Shown: in pieces, positions 20,946-31,053 of the stretch
Position numbering within the stretch: the stretch's first letter is position 1
How the letters are laid out: each line of letters starts with the position of its first letter
NCBI GenBank assembly: GCA_902518155.1
Contig: CABYFA010000002.1
Span: 1 to 64,000 of the forward strand
DNA from: an uncultured Pelagibacteraceae bacterium
Lineage (GTDB): Bacteria; Pseudomonadota; Alphaproteobacteria; Pelagibacterales; Pelagibacteraceae
Direction of reading: 5' to 3'
Length of the DNA: 64,000 nt
The notes under the pieces: model-generated
Told to the model about the DNA's origin: nothing
Databases searched by the model: none
What the model saw: only the letters and a program-made list of their open reading frames with translations
Made by a program: the position numbers and the translations under genes

Positions 20946-22391
20946 ATGGATAAAACATATTTTTTAACACAATCAACCGCATTATCTTTAGTAATTGTTA
21001 TATGTTTAATTTTTTTATCATTTGGAATTTATTATTCTAAAAACTATCAAGGATTAAAAAATTATCTAACTGCAAATAGAAATATCGGATTTCTCTCATT
21101 AACAACAAGTTTGACTGCGTCTGCACTAGGAGCCTGGATTCTTTTTGGTCCTGCTTCAGCTGCAACTTGGGGAGGCTTAGGTGCGGTAATTGGATATTCC
21201 CTCGGGACAGCTTTTCCAATGTTTTTTTTTATATATCTTGGAAAAAAAATTAGAAAAGAGTTTCCTCAAGGTTCCACGCTCATTGAATTTTTAAGAAAAA
21301 AATTTGGTAAAAGTTTATTTAAACTTATTTTACTGATGACAATTTTTTATATGTTTATTTTCTTATGTGCTGAAGTTACAGCGGTTGCAGTTTTGATTAA
21401 CTATATTTCAGGTACTGAACTTTGGTTCACTGCTTTAATTGTGCTATTGTGTACTTTAACTTATAGTTTATATGGTGGATTAAAAGCTTCAATATTGACT
21501 GATAACATTCAAATGTTTGTCATTGGTTCATTATTATTGATTTCTTTAATATATATTTTGTCTTTCACAGGATCAAAATTTTCATTTGATTTTGTAAAAG
21601 AAAAAAACCCACATCTTTTAAGCGGATCTTATTTGCCTGGTTATACTTCTGGTTTAACTTTTTTTATTGCTGTAGCAGCAACAAATCTATTTCACCAAGG
21701 TAATTGGCAACGTGTTTATGCAGCAAAAGATTATAAAACTTTAAAAAAAAGTTTGATTTTATCTTTTTTGATAATTGTACCGATTGTTTTTTTTATGGGT
21801 TTTACTGGACTTGTTGGTTTTTCACTCAATTCATCAGTAAGGCCCGATCTAAGTTTTTTTTATTTGTTACTAAATGAACAAGCAATGTTTTTATCGATAG
21901 TAATTATTATTTTAGGTCTAGCATTAACTATCTCAACCGTAGATACTTTAATTAATGCAATATCAAGTTTAATTATAGTCGATGGTAAAGCTACATTTGA
22001 ATTTAAAAAAAAGACTAATCATTTAAAATTTTCAAAATATATAATTGTATTTTTATCTGTAATAACTTTTGTAGTTGCATCCTATGGCCTTGATATTTTG
22101 TATTTGTTTTTACTGGCTGACTTATTTTGTTGTGCGTTCGTGATAACTGTCTTTTATAGTTTTTATAATAAGATTGATGAAAAAACCGCATATATATCAA
22201 TCATTATTGGGTTTATAGCTGGATTTTTATTATTTCCTTCACCAGATTTGTCAAAGAGTTTGTTAGTTGGAATATTGTTATCAAAAGAAATATTTAGTCC
22301 ATTTATATCCCAATCATTATTATTTTTGTCTTTTATCATCGCAACTTTTTTACCTTTATTGGTTCTTAAAGCTAAAAAGATCAAATTTTAG
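20946..22391 (+). CDS. thiV: Sodium:solute symporter (SSS) family transporter under TPP riboswitch; ThiV-like thiamin-precursor transporter
   Basis: SSS-type TM protein (LTANRNIGFLSLTTSLTASALGAWILFGPASAATWGG), directly downstream of the TPP riboswitch. Confidence 0.8.
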   Translation: MDKTYFLTQSTALSLVIVICLIFLSFGIYYSKNYQGLKNYLTANRNIGFLSLTTSLTASALGAWILFGPASAATWGGLGAVIGYSLGTAFPMFFFIYLGKKIRKEFPQGSTLIEFLRKKFGKSLFKLILLMTIFYMFIFLCAEVTAVAVLINYISGTELWFTALIVLLCTLTYSLYGGLKASILTDNIQMFVIGSLLLISLIYILSFTGSKFSFDFVKEKNPHLLSGSYLPGYTSGLTFFIAVAATNLFHQGNWQRVYAAKDYKTLKKSLILSFLIIVPIVFFMGFTGLVGFSLNSSVRPDLSFFYLLLNEQAMFLSIVIIILGLALTISTVDTLINAISSLIIVDGKATFEFKKKTNHLKFSKYIIVFLSVITFVVASYGLDILYLFLLADLFCCAFVITVFYSFYNKIDEKTAYISIIIGFIAGFLLFPSPDLSKSLLVGILLSKEIFSPFISQSLLFLSFIIATFLPLLVLKAKKIKF

Positions 22392-22432
22392 TTGATTGTA
22401 TTAAGTGAATTAATAGTTATATAACTGACCGA

Positions 22433-23368
22433 ATGTCAGAAAATCAAATAGTAATTAATAATCTCTCAAAAGTATATGATAACGGCTTTAATGCTCTAAA
22501 AAATATAAACCTCAATATCAAAAAAGGAGAAATTTTTGCGATGCTTGGACCGAATGGTGCAGGTAAAACTACTTTGATTAGCATTATTTGTGGTATTGTA
22601 AAACCATCATCAGGAAAAGTTACAGTTGAAGACTTTGATATCATTGAGGATTATAGGGAAACAAGATCACGTATAGGACTCGTTCCTCAAGAATTAACTT
22701 TAGAGCAATTTGAAACTGTTTTTAATAACGTTTCTTATTCAAGAGGTTTGTATGGAAAAAAACCTGATCCTAAGCATATTGAAAAAATCTTGAAGCAACT
22801 CAGTCTTTGGGACAAAAAAGATTTAATCTTGCGAAAATTATCAGGTGGAATGAAAAGAAGAGTTTTAATCGCTAAAGCATTATCTCATGAGCCAAAAATT
22901 TTATTTTTAGACGAACCTACTGCTGGTGTCGATGTTGAATTAAGACAGGAGATGTGGAAGGTGGTAAAATCATTGAGAGAAATAGGTGTTACAATTATTT
23001 TAACAACTCATTACATTGAAGAGGCTGAGGAGATTGCTGATCGAGTAGGGGTTATTAATCAGGGAGAAATTATTATTGTTGAACAAAAAAAAGAATTAAT
23101 TAAAAAAATGGGCCATAAAGTTTTATCTGTTGAATTACAAGAGGAAGTTAAAGATATTCCTGACTCATTAAAAAAATATAATTTGATTATTGGAAGTAAT
23201 AAAATGTCTTTAGCATATACTTATAATTTAAAAGAAAAACAGACTGGGATTACAAATCTTTTACAAGATATTAAAGATTCTGGTTTAAAACTTAAGGATC
23301 TTAAAACCGAACAAAGTAATTTAGAAAAAATATTTGTAACTTTAGTAAAGGAAAATAATGAAAATTAA
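22433..23368 (+). CDS. ABC transporter ATP-binding protein (ABC-2 export type)
   Basis: [42 protein letters not shown]. Confidence 0.92.
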   Translation: MSENQIVINNLSKVYDNGFNALKNINLNIKKGEIFAMLGPNGAGKTTLISIICGIVKPSSGKVTVEDFDIIEDYRETRSRIGLVPQELTLEQFETVFNNVSYSRGLYGKKPDPKHIEKILKQLSLWDKKDLILRKLSGGMKRRVLIAKALSHEPKILFLDEPTAGVDVELRQEMWKVVKSLREIGVTIILTTHYIEEAEEIADRVGVINQGEIIIVEQKKELIKKMGHKVLSVELQEEVKDIPDSLKKYNLIIGSNKMSLAYTYNLKEKQTGITNLLQDIKDSGLKLKDLKTEQSNLEKIFVTLVKENNEN

Positions 23369-24125
23369 TTATTATGGATTTAAAGCTATTTATTTTCATG
23401 AAATGGATAGATTTAGACGAACCTTAGGTCAATCTCTTTTATCACCAGTAATTTCAACATCATTATATTTTATTGTTTTTGGTTCTGTGATTGGTGGTTA
23501 CGTTCAAAAAATTGATGGTATCAGTTACGGATCATTTATAGTTCCAGGATTGCTGATGCTAACTTTGTTAACTCAATCCATAAGTAATACTTCTTTCGGA
23601 ATATTTTTTCCAAAATTTAATGGGACTATTTACGAGATTTTAGCTGCACCTATATCCGCTTATGAAATTGTGCTAGCATTTGTAAGTGCAGGAGCTACCA
23701 AAACACTGATTGTTGGTTTTGTAATTTTTTTGACTGCACAATTTTTTGCTGATGTACAAGTTCAATATCCATTGCTAATGATTTTTTTATTAATTCTTGT
23801 TTCTTTCACATTTGCATTATTTGGATTTTTAGTTGGTTTAGTTAGTAAGGACTTTGAACAGATGTCAATAATCCCATCTTTTGTGATAACACCAATGGTA
23901 TTTTTAGGTGGAAGTCTTTATTCATTAGATATGTTACCTGAATTTTGGCAAGTGGTTACTTATTTTAATCCAGTTGTTTACCTAATCAGTAGCCTAAGAT
24001 ATTCTTTCTATGGCATATCAGATTTTAATATTTGGATTAGTGTGGGTTTAATGGTGTTATTTTTGTCAGTTTGCGTGATTATTGTCTCTATATTACTTAA
24101 AAAGGGTTACAGCATAAAGTCTTAA
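23358..24125 (+). CDS. ABC-2 type permease
   Basis: Overlaps the ATPase gene; six-TM ABC-2 permease, [29 protein letters not shown]. Confidence 0.9.
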   Translation: MKINYYGFKAIYFHEMDRFRRTLGQSLLSPVISTSLYFIVFGSVIGGYVQKIDGISYGSFIVPGLLMLTLLTQSISNTSFGIFFPKFNGTIYEILAAPISAYEIVLAFVSAGATKTLIVGFVIFLTAQFFADVQVQYPLLMIFLLILVSFTFALFGFLVGLVSKDFEQMSIIPSFVITPMVFLGGSLYSLDMLPEFWQVVTYFNPVVYLISSLRYSFYGISDFNIWISVGLMVLFLSVCVIIVSILLKKGYSIKS

Positions 24126-24130
24126 AAGAT

Positions 24131-24811
24131 TTATTTAAAAATTTTTTTGAGTTTTTTTAGATTATCTAAATTGTCAACTGTGTACCATTTTTTTGGCATT
24201 ACATCAGAAACATATAATTGTCTGATTTTAATTAGTTTTTTCCAGAGAATATTAAAGTCATCAGTTGGTTTAATTTTATCGTTTATCTTTTTTGGATTTA
24301 ATATTTGAATACCAGTGCAGTAAATATCAGATTTTTGTGTTCTTGAAAGTTTTTTAACAATATTTTTTTTTTTAAAAATAAAATCTCCCGCTAATCCTTT
24401 AATTGGTTTTGTTGGAATTAACATGCATAGGGGCTGACCTTTTTTATAATAATCTTTCTCAAGTTTTTTAAAATCAATGTTAGTGACATTATCGCAAGTT
24501 AAGACATAAATTGGAGAGTTAAATGATTTAAATATAGAGTTAAATATCCACCAAGAATTACCTTTTTTGTCTGTATTTATTATTGATGAAACTTTTTCTT
24601 CTATTAAATGTTTAGCTAATATAGGCCCTTTGTAACCAACTGAAATATGAACAAAATTTATATATTTTTTCAGTCTTTTGATACCCATTGCTATTAATGA
24701 AGTTTGTTTAAATTTAACTAAACCTTTAGGTATTTTTTTGGTAAGTGGCATTAATCTGGTTCCACGTCCAGCTGCCATTATAAAAGCATGATTTATTTTT
24801 CTATAAGTCAT
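24131..24811 (-). CDS. Sugar nucleotidyltransferase
   Basis: HAFIMAAGRGTRLMPLTKKIPKGLVKF. Confidence 0.88.
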   Translation of the reverse strand: MTYRKINHAFIMAAGRGTRLMPLTKKIPKGLVKFKQTSLIAMGIKRLKKYINFVHISVGYKGPILAKHLIEEKVSSIINTDKKGNSWWIFNSIFKSFNSPIYVLTCDNVTNIDFKKLEKDYYKKGQPLCMLIPTKPIKGLAGDFIFKKKNIVKKLSRTQKSDIYCTGIQILNPKKINDKIKPTDDFNILWKKLIKIRQLYVSDVMPKKWYTVDNLDNLKKLKKIFK

Positions 24812-25754
24812 TAGATTTCAGACCAAACTTGATAATTTTTTCAATTTCAGACTGCGCTAATCTCTTTGCATTTTCAGAGGACACTATTTCTTTCAGTGGT
24901 TTTTTTAAAAGATTATTAAAATCGATTACAAAATATTTTTTATTCTTAATTTTCATCTCTTTGGCATATTTTAACTCGTCTTCACCAATTAGATATTCAT
25001 CTTGTCGATCACCTTTTCTAGATTGAATTATTTTATATTTACCACCAAATTTTTTTGTCCAGACTTTTAAGAAATCGATCATTTTTGCAGATTTCATCTC
25101 GGCTGAGAGAATTTTTCCATTTAATTTGTTTTTAAGTTTTAGAGCCTGATCAATTAAACTTACAGCTTCATTCACTGAGAAAAAAAATCTTCTCATATAA
25201 GGACCAGTGGTAAGTATAGTCTTATTTTTTTTATACATTTGTTTCCAAATTGGTAGAACAGATCCAGTAGACCATGTTACATTACCATATCTCACACAAA
25301 TAAATTTAGTTTTACTATAAGATTTTATTGATGAAAAAAGTCTTTCCATACAAGATTTACTTAAACCATAAATATTTTTGATTGGCGGTGATGCTTTGTC
25401 GGTTGAAACACCTATAACAATTGGAACTTTTTTGTTTATACAGGCTCGAACAATATTAGTTGATCCAAGTATATTTATATCAATACATTCAAATGGAAAT
25501 TTTTCTGATAAGTCGACAAATTTTGTAGCTGCAGCATGAATTACGATATCAGGTTTAGTATAATTTAAACAATCATGTACAGACTCAATATTAGAAACAT
25601 CCAAAGGTACTACTTCACAATTCGTTAAATTTTTTACTAAGAAATTTTGTTTATTATTACGAGCGCCAAGAAAAACTTTATATTTTTTCTTATAAAAATT
25701 AGCTAAATTTCTTCCTAGATAACCTGTACCACCCGTTATTAGAATTTTTTTCAT
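24801..25754 (-). CDS. NAD-dependent sugar-nucleotide epimerase/dehydratase (polysaccharide biosynthesis SDR)
   Basis: ILITGGTGYLGRNLANFY, VSTDKASPPIKNIYGLSKSCMERLF, VRYGNVTWSTGSVLPIW. Confidence 0.88.
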   Translation of the reverse strand: MKKILITGGTGYLGRNLANFYKKKYKVFLGARNNKQNFLVKNLTNCEVVPLDVSNIESVHDCLNYTKPDIVIHAAATKFVDLSEKFPFECIDINILGSTNIVRACINKKVPIVIGVSTDKASPPIKNIYGLSKSCMERLFSSIKSYSKTKFICVRYGNVTWSTGSVLPIWKQMYKKNKTILTTGPYMRRFFFSVNEAVSLIDQALKLKNKLNGKILSAEMKSAKMIDFLKVWTKKFGGKYKIIQSRKGDRQDEYLIGEDELKYAKEMKIKNKKYFVIDFNNLLKKPLKEIVSSENAKRLAQSEIEKIIKFGLKSNDL

Positions 25755-25795
25755 TATTAAATGTTATAAATATGTTTATAATTTTAAAATAAATA

Positions 25796-26716
25796 ATGTC
25801 TATATCTATTCATATACCTTTTTACAATCCAAATCCTGAAAAAAAAGAAGGTTATAGAAATTTAAGACGTTTTGATTATCTTGAAGAAAATGTAATCAAT
25901 CTAAAAACACTTTCAATTAAAAATGATATTTTTATTCACACGCATAATGATTTTTTGGATGATAAAAATTTAAATGCTAAAGTTATCAAACATCAAATAA
26001 GTGATAGTGACCTGAATAAAGGGTATTTAACATGGAAGTGTAGATCATTAATGGAAGAACAAAAAAATGACTATGAATACTTCACTTACTTAGAGCACGA
26101 TATTAAGTTCTCAGAAGTTAATCTACAATATTGGCTGAAATATCAAGATTTATTAGCAAATAAAGGGTTTCATTTAGGTTTTTTCATATATGAAATGAAT
26201 AACAAAACTAATCAAAAGCATAGTATTCATATTTCAAAAAAATTAGACAAATTTTTTGAAATAGAGGGTCAAAATTTCATCGTTAATGACTTGGAAAATT
26301 ATTGTTGTTTTTGGATCTATACAAAAAAACAATTTGAAACTTTTTTAAAATCCAAATGGTGGTCATTTGAAAAAAGAGCACATAACTTTAGACATAATTA
26401 TGGTATTACAGAGAGATCATCAATTGGTTTCCACGCTCTTAGTATGAATTATTTCAAAGCAACTTTAATTCCTGAAAAAAATAATCAACCACACTCAGAT
26501 TCTTTGGTTGAACATATTACAAATAATTATTATGAAAAATTTCCTGATTTAGACAAAAAAGATTATTTTGATATTAGAGGTGCCTGTAAGTTTCAAATTA
26601 ATGAAATTATCACTGAGCCTGAAAATAGAAAGAAAATGGCTGATAATTTCATTTTAAAGAGATTAATTAAAAATCTTTTTTGGAAATTTAGATTTATCAC
26701 CAGAAAATTTAACTGA
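25796..26716 (+). CDS. Hypothetical protein, possibly glycan/surface related
   Basis: Complete 306-aa ORF (MSISIHIPFYNPNPEKKEGYRNLRRFDYLEENV); divergent from the sugar-nucleotide genes; no confident family. Confidence 0.6.
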   Translation: MSISIHIPFYNPNPEKKEGYRNLRRFDYLEENVINLKTLSIKNDIFIHTHNDFLDDKNLNAKVIKHQISDSDLNKGYLTWKCRSLMEEQKNDYEYFTYLEHDIKFSEVNLQYWLKYQDLLANKGFHLGFFIYEMNNKTNQKHSIHISKKLDKFFEIEGQNFIVNDLENYCCFWIYTKKQFETFLKSKWWSFEKRAHNFRHNYGITERSSIGFHALSMNYFKATLIPEKNNQPHSDSLVEHITNNYYEKFPDLDKKDYFDIRGACKFQINEIITEPENRKKMADNFILKRLIKNLFWKFRFITRKFN

Positions 26717-26736
26717 CCCATTTCTGGGCCAGTTAA
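26709..26736. terminator. Strong hairpin between convergent genes
   Basis: TTAACTGaCCCAtttcTGGGcCAGTTAA. Confidence 0.7.
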
Positions 26737-26765
26737 TAGACTAATATATAAGAGGAATTGTTTTA

Positions 26766-28040
26766 TTAGAATTGTTCAGACTCGGTTGAGCCATCCATTG
26801 CTGTAGTTGAGCTCTTTCCACTACTTATTGTATTAGAAACAGCATCAAAATAAGATGTACCTACTTCTCTTTGATGTTTTACGCTTGTGTAACCATCTTT
26901 TTCACGAGCAAATTCTTGTTGTTGAATTTTAGAATAAGCAGCCATACCTTCTTTTTTGTATTTTTCTGCTAATTCGAAAATTGCAATATTTTGTGTATGA
27001 AAGCCAGCTAGCGTTATAAATTGAAATTTATAGCCCATTTTACTTATTTCTTTTTGAAATGAAGCGATTTCTTCGTCTGATAAATGCTTCTTCCAATTAA
27101 ATGATGGAGAACAATTGTACGCTAAAAGTTTTCCAGGAAATTTTTCATGAATTGCATCTGCAAATTTTTTAGCTTCTTCAAGATTTGGTGTAGCTGTTTC
27201 ACACCAAATTAAATCTGAATATGGTGCATATGCTAATCCTCTTGAAATTGCTTGCTCGATTCCTGATTTGACGTAATAAAATCCTTCAGGAGATCTTTCA
27301 CCTGTTAGAAAAGGTTTATCATTTTCGTCAAAATCATTAGTAATTAGTTTTGCAGCATTTGCATCTGTTCTAGCCAAAATTATTAATGGCACATCAGCAA
27401 TATCAGCTGCCAATCTTGCAGCCTTTAAATTCTTAATCATTGTACTGGTCGGCACAAGTACTTTACCACCCATATGACCACATTTTTTTTCGCTAGCTAA
27501 TTGATCCTCAAAATGAACACCTGCAGCACCAGCTTTAATAAACTTTTTTGTAAGTTCAAAAACATTTAATGGACCTCCAAAACCTGCTTCACCATCTGCA
27601 ATAATTGGAAGCATATAATCAATTCTTTTCTCTTTTTTCATATCACCATCTTTTAGTTCCATATGTTGAATTTGGTCTGCTCTTAGTAAAGCGTTATTCA
27701 TTGACTCTACAAGTTTTGGAGCACTATCATATGGATACAAAGATTGATCTGGGTACATTTCACCAGCACTATTAGCATCTGCAGCTACTTGCCAACCACT
27801 TAGATAAATTGATTTTAGACCAGCTTTAGCATGTTGAACCGCTTGATTTCCTGATAAAGATCCTAAAGTACTTATGTAATTTTCTGTATTAAGAAGTTTC
27901 CAAAGTTTAACTGATTGTTGTTTACACAGGGAATATTCAATTTTTATTGAGCCTCTCAATCTTTCAACTTCATCGGGGGTATAATCTCTTTTAATGCCTG
28001 CAAATCTTTTTAGTTCGTATGAGATGTTTTCTGCACTCAT
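26766..28040 (-). CDS. aceA: Isocitrate lyase
   Basis: [62 protein letters not shown]. Confidence 0.96.
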   Translation of the reverse strand: MSAENISYELKRFAGIKRDYTPDEVERLRGSIKIEYSLCKQQSVKLWKLLNTENYISTLGSLSGNQAVQHAKAGLKSIYLSGWQVAADANSAGEMYPDQSLYPYDSAPKLVESMNNALLRADQIQHMELKDGDMKKEKRIDYMLPIIADGEAGFGGPLNVFELTKKFIKAGAAGVHFEDQLASEKKCGHMGGKVLVPTSTMIKNLKAARLAADIADVPLIILARTDANAAKLITNDFDENDKPFLTGERSPEGFYYVKSGIEQAISRGLAYAPYSDLIWCETATPNLEEAKKFADAIHEKFPGKLLAYNCSPSFNWKKHLSDEEIASFQKEISKMGYKFQFITLAGFHTQNIAIFELAEKYKKEGMAAYSKIQQQEFAREKDGYTSVKHQREVGTSYFDAVSNTISSGKSSTTAMDGSTESEQF

Positions 28041-28092
28041 AATTGGTAGTTACCTCAGAGGTTAAAATTAAAATGAAAAAGTAAAATTTGAT

Positions 28093-28254
28093 TTAATTAG
28101 AGTCGTTAAGTGTCTCAACTAAATCTTTCATTCCACTTGAACCCCAATCACAATGATCATCTCTCATATAAATACCTCTGCTATTATGTCTTGCAAGGTC
28201 CTCATTTTTTATGATTTGAGCTTCATTTTCTGTGTTTTTTTGTTTATCAGTCAT
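28093..28254 (-). CDS. Small 53-aa hypothetical protein upstream of aceA (not in ORF track)
   Basis: MTDKQKNTENEAQIIKNEDLARHNSRGIYMRDDHCDWGSSGMKDLVETLNDSN*; same strand, 52 bp before aceA. Confidence 0.6.
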   Translation of the reverse strand: MTDKQKNTENEAQIIKNEDLARHNSRGIYMRDDHCDWGSSGMKDLVETLNDSN

Positions 28255-28267
28255 GTAAATCTTATAA

Positions 28268-28357
28268 TTTACAAAATTTACAAAATCTACAAAAAAGGAT
28301 AAAAAGCTTGTAAATCAAAGAAAATAATTGTAAATATAAATTTACAAAATTTACAAA
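28268..28357. promoter_or_regulatory. Repeated TTTACAAA / TTTGTAAA-type operator cluster in the divergent promoter region
   Basis: TTTACAAAATTTACAAAATCTACAAA (28268..), TTGTAAAT twice, TTTACAAAATTTACAAA (28341..28357). Confidence 0.7.
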
Positions 28358-28365
28358 TAGAAAAT

Positions 28366-29796
28366 ATGAGTCAAAATGATTTAAAGATAGGACCAAAAAT
28401 CAAGGCTTTTAGACGTCAACTGGGTCTTCAAGCTAATAAACTTGCGCAAGAAATAAACATTTCACCTAGTTATTTAAATTTAATCGAGGGGGGAAAAAGA
28501 AAAATTGATGGGGATCTACTTTTAAAAATTTGCGAAAAGTTAAATATTGAACTTTCTCAATTAACATCAAAAGATGATGTAAATTTAGAAAATACTTTAT
28601 CAGAAATTTTAGATGATAAATTATTTGAGGATCTTGATATTTTAGGGCCAGAGGTCAAAGATCTTGTAGGAACTAATCCAAAAATTGGAAAAGCAATTGT
28701 AAGATTAGGAGATATTTTAAAAAAAAAAGATCATGAATTAGTAAATAAGATTGAAAAAATTTCTGGAAAAATTGTTGATAATAGAAAGAACTCATTTCCA
28801 GGTGAAGTTATTTCTGACTTTCTTCAAGAAAATAAAAATTATTTTCCAAAATTAGAGGATTTTGCCAATAAAGTTTTTGAAAAAGTTCAAAAAAATAATC
28901 GTACAAGATATGTTGCTCTTTGTGATCATTTAAAATCTGAATATAACATTATTGTCAAAGATGTTATTCCAGAGGAAAATAAACCTTTTTCTAAAATTTT
29001 TAACAAGAATAAAAAAGAACTTCTGTTAAGTGATTATAGTTCCCTTGAAACAAAAAAACTTCATGCAGCTGCACAAATTGCACAGGAGGGGGCAATAAAA
29101 GAAATTGAGGATTATTTAAATAAATTTACTTTTCCATCAGAAGAGTCTAAAAAATTAACTAAAATTGCTTTGCTTAATTATTGTGGTGCTGCAATATTAA
29201 TGCCTTACAAACTTTTTCATTCAGAGTGTAAAAAACTTAAATACGATCTTGAATTATTACAAAATACTTTCGCAACATCTTTTGAACAAGTAGCTCATAG
29301 AGTAACCTGTTTGCAAGATCCAAAACTACCTGGAATTCCATTTCATTTTTTAAGGGTAGATATGGCTGGAAATATTTCTAAAAGATTTTCTTTGTCTGGA
29401 ATTGAAATTCCAAGATATGGAGGTGCGTGTCCAAGATGGAATGTTTATTCTGCATTTACAAGACCTGGAGTTATTCAAAGTGCTGTAAGTAAAATGACCA
29501 ACGGAGAAAAATATGTTTGTATTGCACGAACTGTTGAAAAAGGGATTGGAAGATTTGGTAAAGCAAAAAGTATTTTGTCTATCGGGTTAGGTTGTGAAGC
29601 AAAATATGCTAAAGATTTTGTATACACTGAAAATGTTAACTTGACTGAAAAGTCATCAGAAATTCCAATAGGTGTGTCATGTAGAACCTGCGATAGATTA
29701 GATTGTTCTCAAAGAGCTTTTCCTCCTTTACATAAAAAATTTGATGTCGACATAAATCTGAGAGGCGTTTCGGTTTATGTAGGTGATAAAAATTAA
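28366..29796 (+). CDS. XRE-type short-chain fatty acid/glyoxylate regulator (ScfR/RamB family)
   Basis: HTH IKAFRRQLGLQANKLAQEINISPSYLNLIEGGKRKI; IrrE-like middle; C-terminal CRTCDRLDCSQRAFPPL. Confidence 0.85.
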   Translation: MSQNDLKIGPKIKAFRRQLGLQANKLAQEINISPSYLNLIEGGKRKIDGDLLLKICEKLNIELSQLTSKDDVNLENTLSEILDDKLFEDLDILGPEVKDLVGTNPKIGKAIVRLGDILKKKDHELVNKIEKISGKIVDNRKNSFPGEVISDFLQENKNYFPKLEDFANKVFEKVQKNNRTRYVALCDHLKSEYNIIVKDVIPEENKPFSKIFNKNKKELLLSDYSSLETKKLHAAAQIAQEGAIKEIEDYLNKFTFPSEESKKLTKIALLNYCGAAILMPYKLFHSECKKLKYDLELLQNTFATSFEQVAHRVTCLQDPKLPGIPFHFLRVDMAGNISKRFSLSGIEIPRYGGACPRWNVYSAFTRPGVIQSAVSKMTNGEKYVCIARTVEKGIGRFGKAKSILSIGLGCEAKYAKDFVYTENVNLTEKSSEIPIGVSCRTCDRLDCSQRAFPPLHKKFDVDINLRGVSVYVGDKN

Positions 29797-29968
29797 AAAA
29801 AATATGCTTAAATTTATAATTCCTGCGGTCATATTCTTTTTAATTGTTCTTTTTTGGGAAAAGATCAATGAGAAAATTTACCAAAAATTTAAGGTTAAAA
29901 TTAATTTAGTTATTTTAACTGCAGCTTTATTATTTGTCTTAGCAGTACTGATTTTGTTATACTTTTAG
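29783..29968 (+). CDS. Small membrane protein
   Basis: 61-aa ORF with two hydrophobic segments, overlapping the regulator stop. Confidence 0.55.
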   Translation: MIKIKKNMLKFIIPAVIFFLIVLFWEKINEKIYQKFKVKINLVILTAALLFVLAVLILLYF

Positions 29969-29970
29969 TT

Positions 29971-30522
29971 ATGATGAAAAAAATTTTTATTGTTTTTTTA
30001 ATTGTTTTTTCATATTTAAATAATTCAATTGCAGATGAAAGAATTAAAAAACTAAATCAATTGTTTGATGATTTAAAAACTCAAAATTACTCAGTCGCAT
30101 ATAAAGTTGAACAAGAAATTTGGCAAATATGGAGCACACATCCGAATGATGAAAATTTGACAATGTTATTGAATAAAGGATCAAGTTTAGTAAATGAGTC
30201 AAAGTATAATCAAGCAATAGATATATTTTCTAAAGCTATTAATTTGGATCCATTATGGGCTGAGGCATGGAATAAACGTGCAACTGTATTCTATTTATCT
30301 GGTAATTTTGAAAAGTCGCAAAAAGATATTGATAAAGTTTTAGAATTAGAAAAAAGGCATTTCGGCGCTCTTGCTGGACAAGGTTTAGTTAATATCCAGT
30401 TAAAAAATTACGATAAAGCAATTGATAGTTACAAAAGAGCTCAGGAAATATATCCATCTATGAAATCACCAGACATCATGATTGAACAAATTAAAAAATT
30501 AATAAAGGACCAAACAATTTAA
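29971..30522 (+). CDS. Secreted TPR-repeat protein
   Basis: N-terminal signal peptide (IFIVFLIVFSYLNNSIADE); TPR motifs NQAIDIFSKAINLDPLWAEAWNKRATVFYLSGNFEKS. Confidence 0.85.
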   Translation: MMKKIFIVFLIVFSYLNNSIADERIKKLNQLFDDLKTQNYSVAYKVEQEIWQIWSTHPNDENLTMLLNKGSSLVNESKYNQAIDIFSKAINLDPLWAEAWNKRATVFYLSGNFEKSQKDIDKVLELEKRHFGALAGQGLVNIQLKNYDKAIDSYKRAQEIYPSMKSPDIMIEQIKKLIKDQTI

Positions 30523-30558
30523 ATATCTTATTTTTTAATTTAAAAACTTTATTCATCA

Positions 30559-31041
30559 TTAATTATTTTTAAAAGTTTCATAATAATATTTTTTCTGTCT
30601 TTTCCTTTTATTAGTTAATTGCTGGTCATTTAAATCTTTATAAATCTTTTTATAAAAAATTTTTTTTTCAAATGAATTCATATTATTCAAATAATTAAAA
30701 TTCCTGTCAATATCGCATTCAGAGCAATTACTTCTTTTTTTATTTTTCCATCCATGAATATCATTAGGGAACTCATTTAATGTTTTAAGCTTCTTACAAA
30801 TAGAACACTGAAGTTTATTATTTTTGAACTTTTTACGATATACTGACTTTTTAAAAATAAGACCCTTACGTTCGGTTTCTTTTCTAGTTAATATTTTTAT
30901 ACTATTCTTTTTTTCTTCACCTCTAAAATCTTTCTTTGTCCAAGTAGGATGTTTGTCAATTATTTTTTGAATTTCCTCATTACTTCTTAATATCCACTGG
31001 TTATGACCCTCAGGATTTCTATTGTAGTTTTTATTTTTCAC
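30559..31041 (-). CDS. Small zinc-finger-like protein (CxxC...CxxC), possible HNH-like
   Basis: CSICKKLKTLNEFPNDIHGWKNKKRSNCSECD; lysine-rich. Confidence 0.5.
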   Translation of the reverse strand: MKNKNYNRNPEGHNQWILRSNEEIQKIIDKHPTWTKKDFRGEEKKNSIKILTRKETERKGLIFKKSVYRKKFKNNKLQCSICKKLKTLNEFPNDIHGWKNKKRSNCSECDIDRNFNYLNNMNSFEKKIFYKKIYKDLNDQQLTNKRKRQKKYYYETFKNN

Positions 31042-31053
31042 AATGATCTTAAT

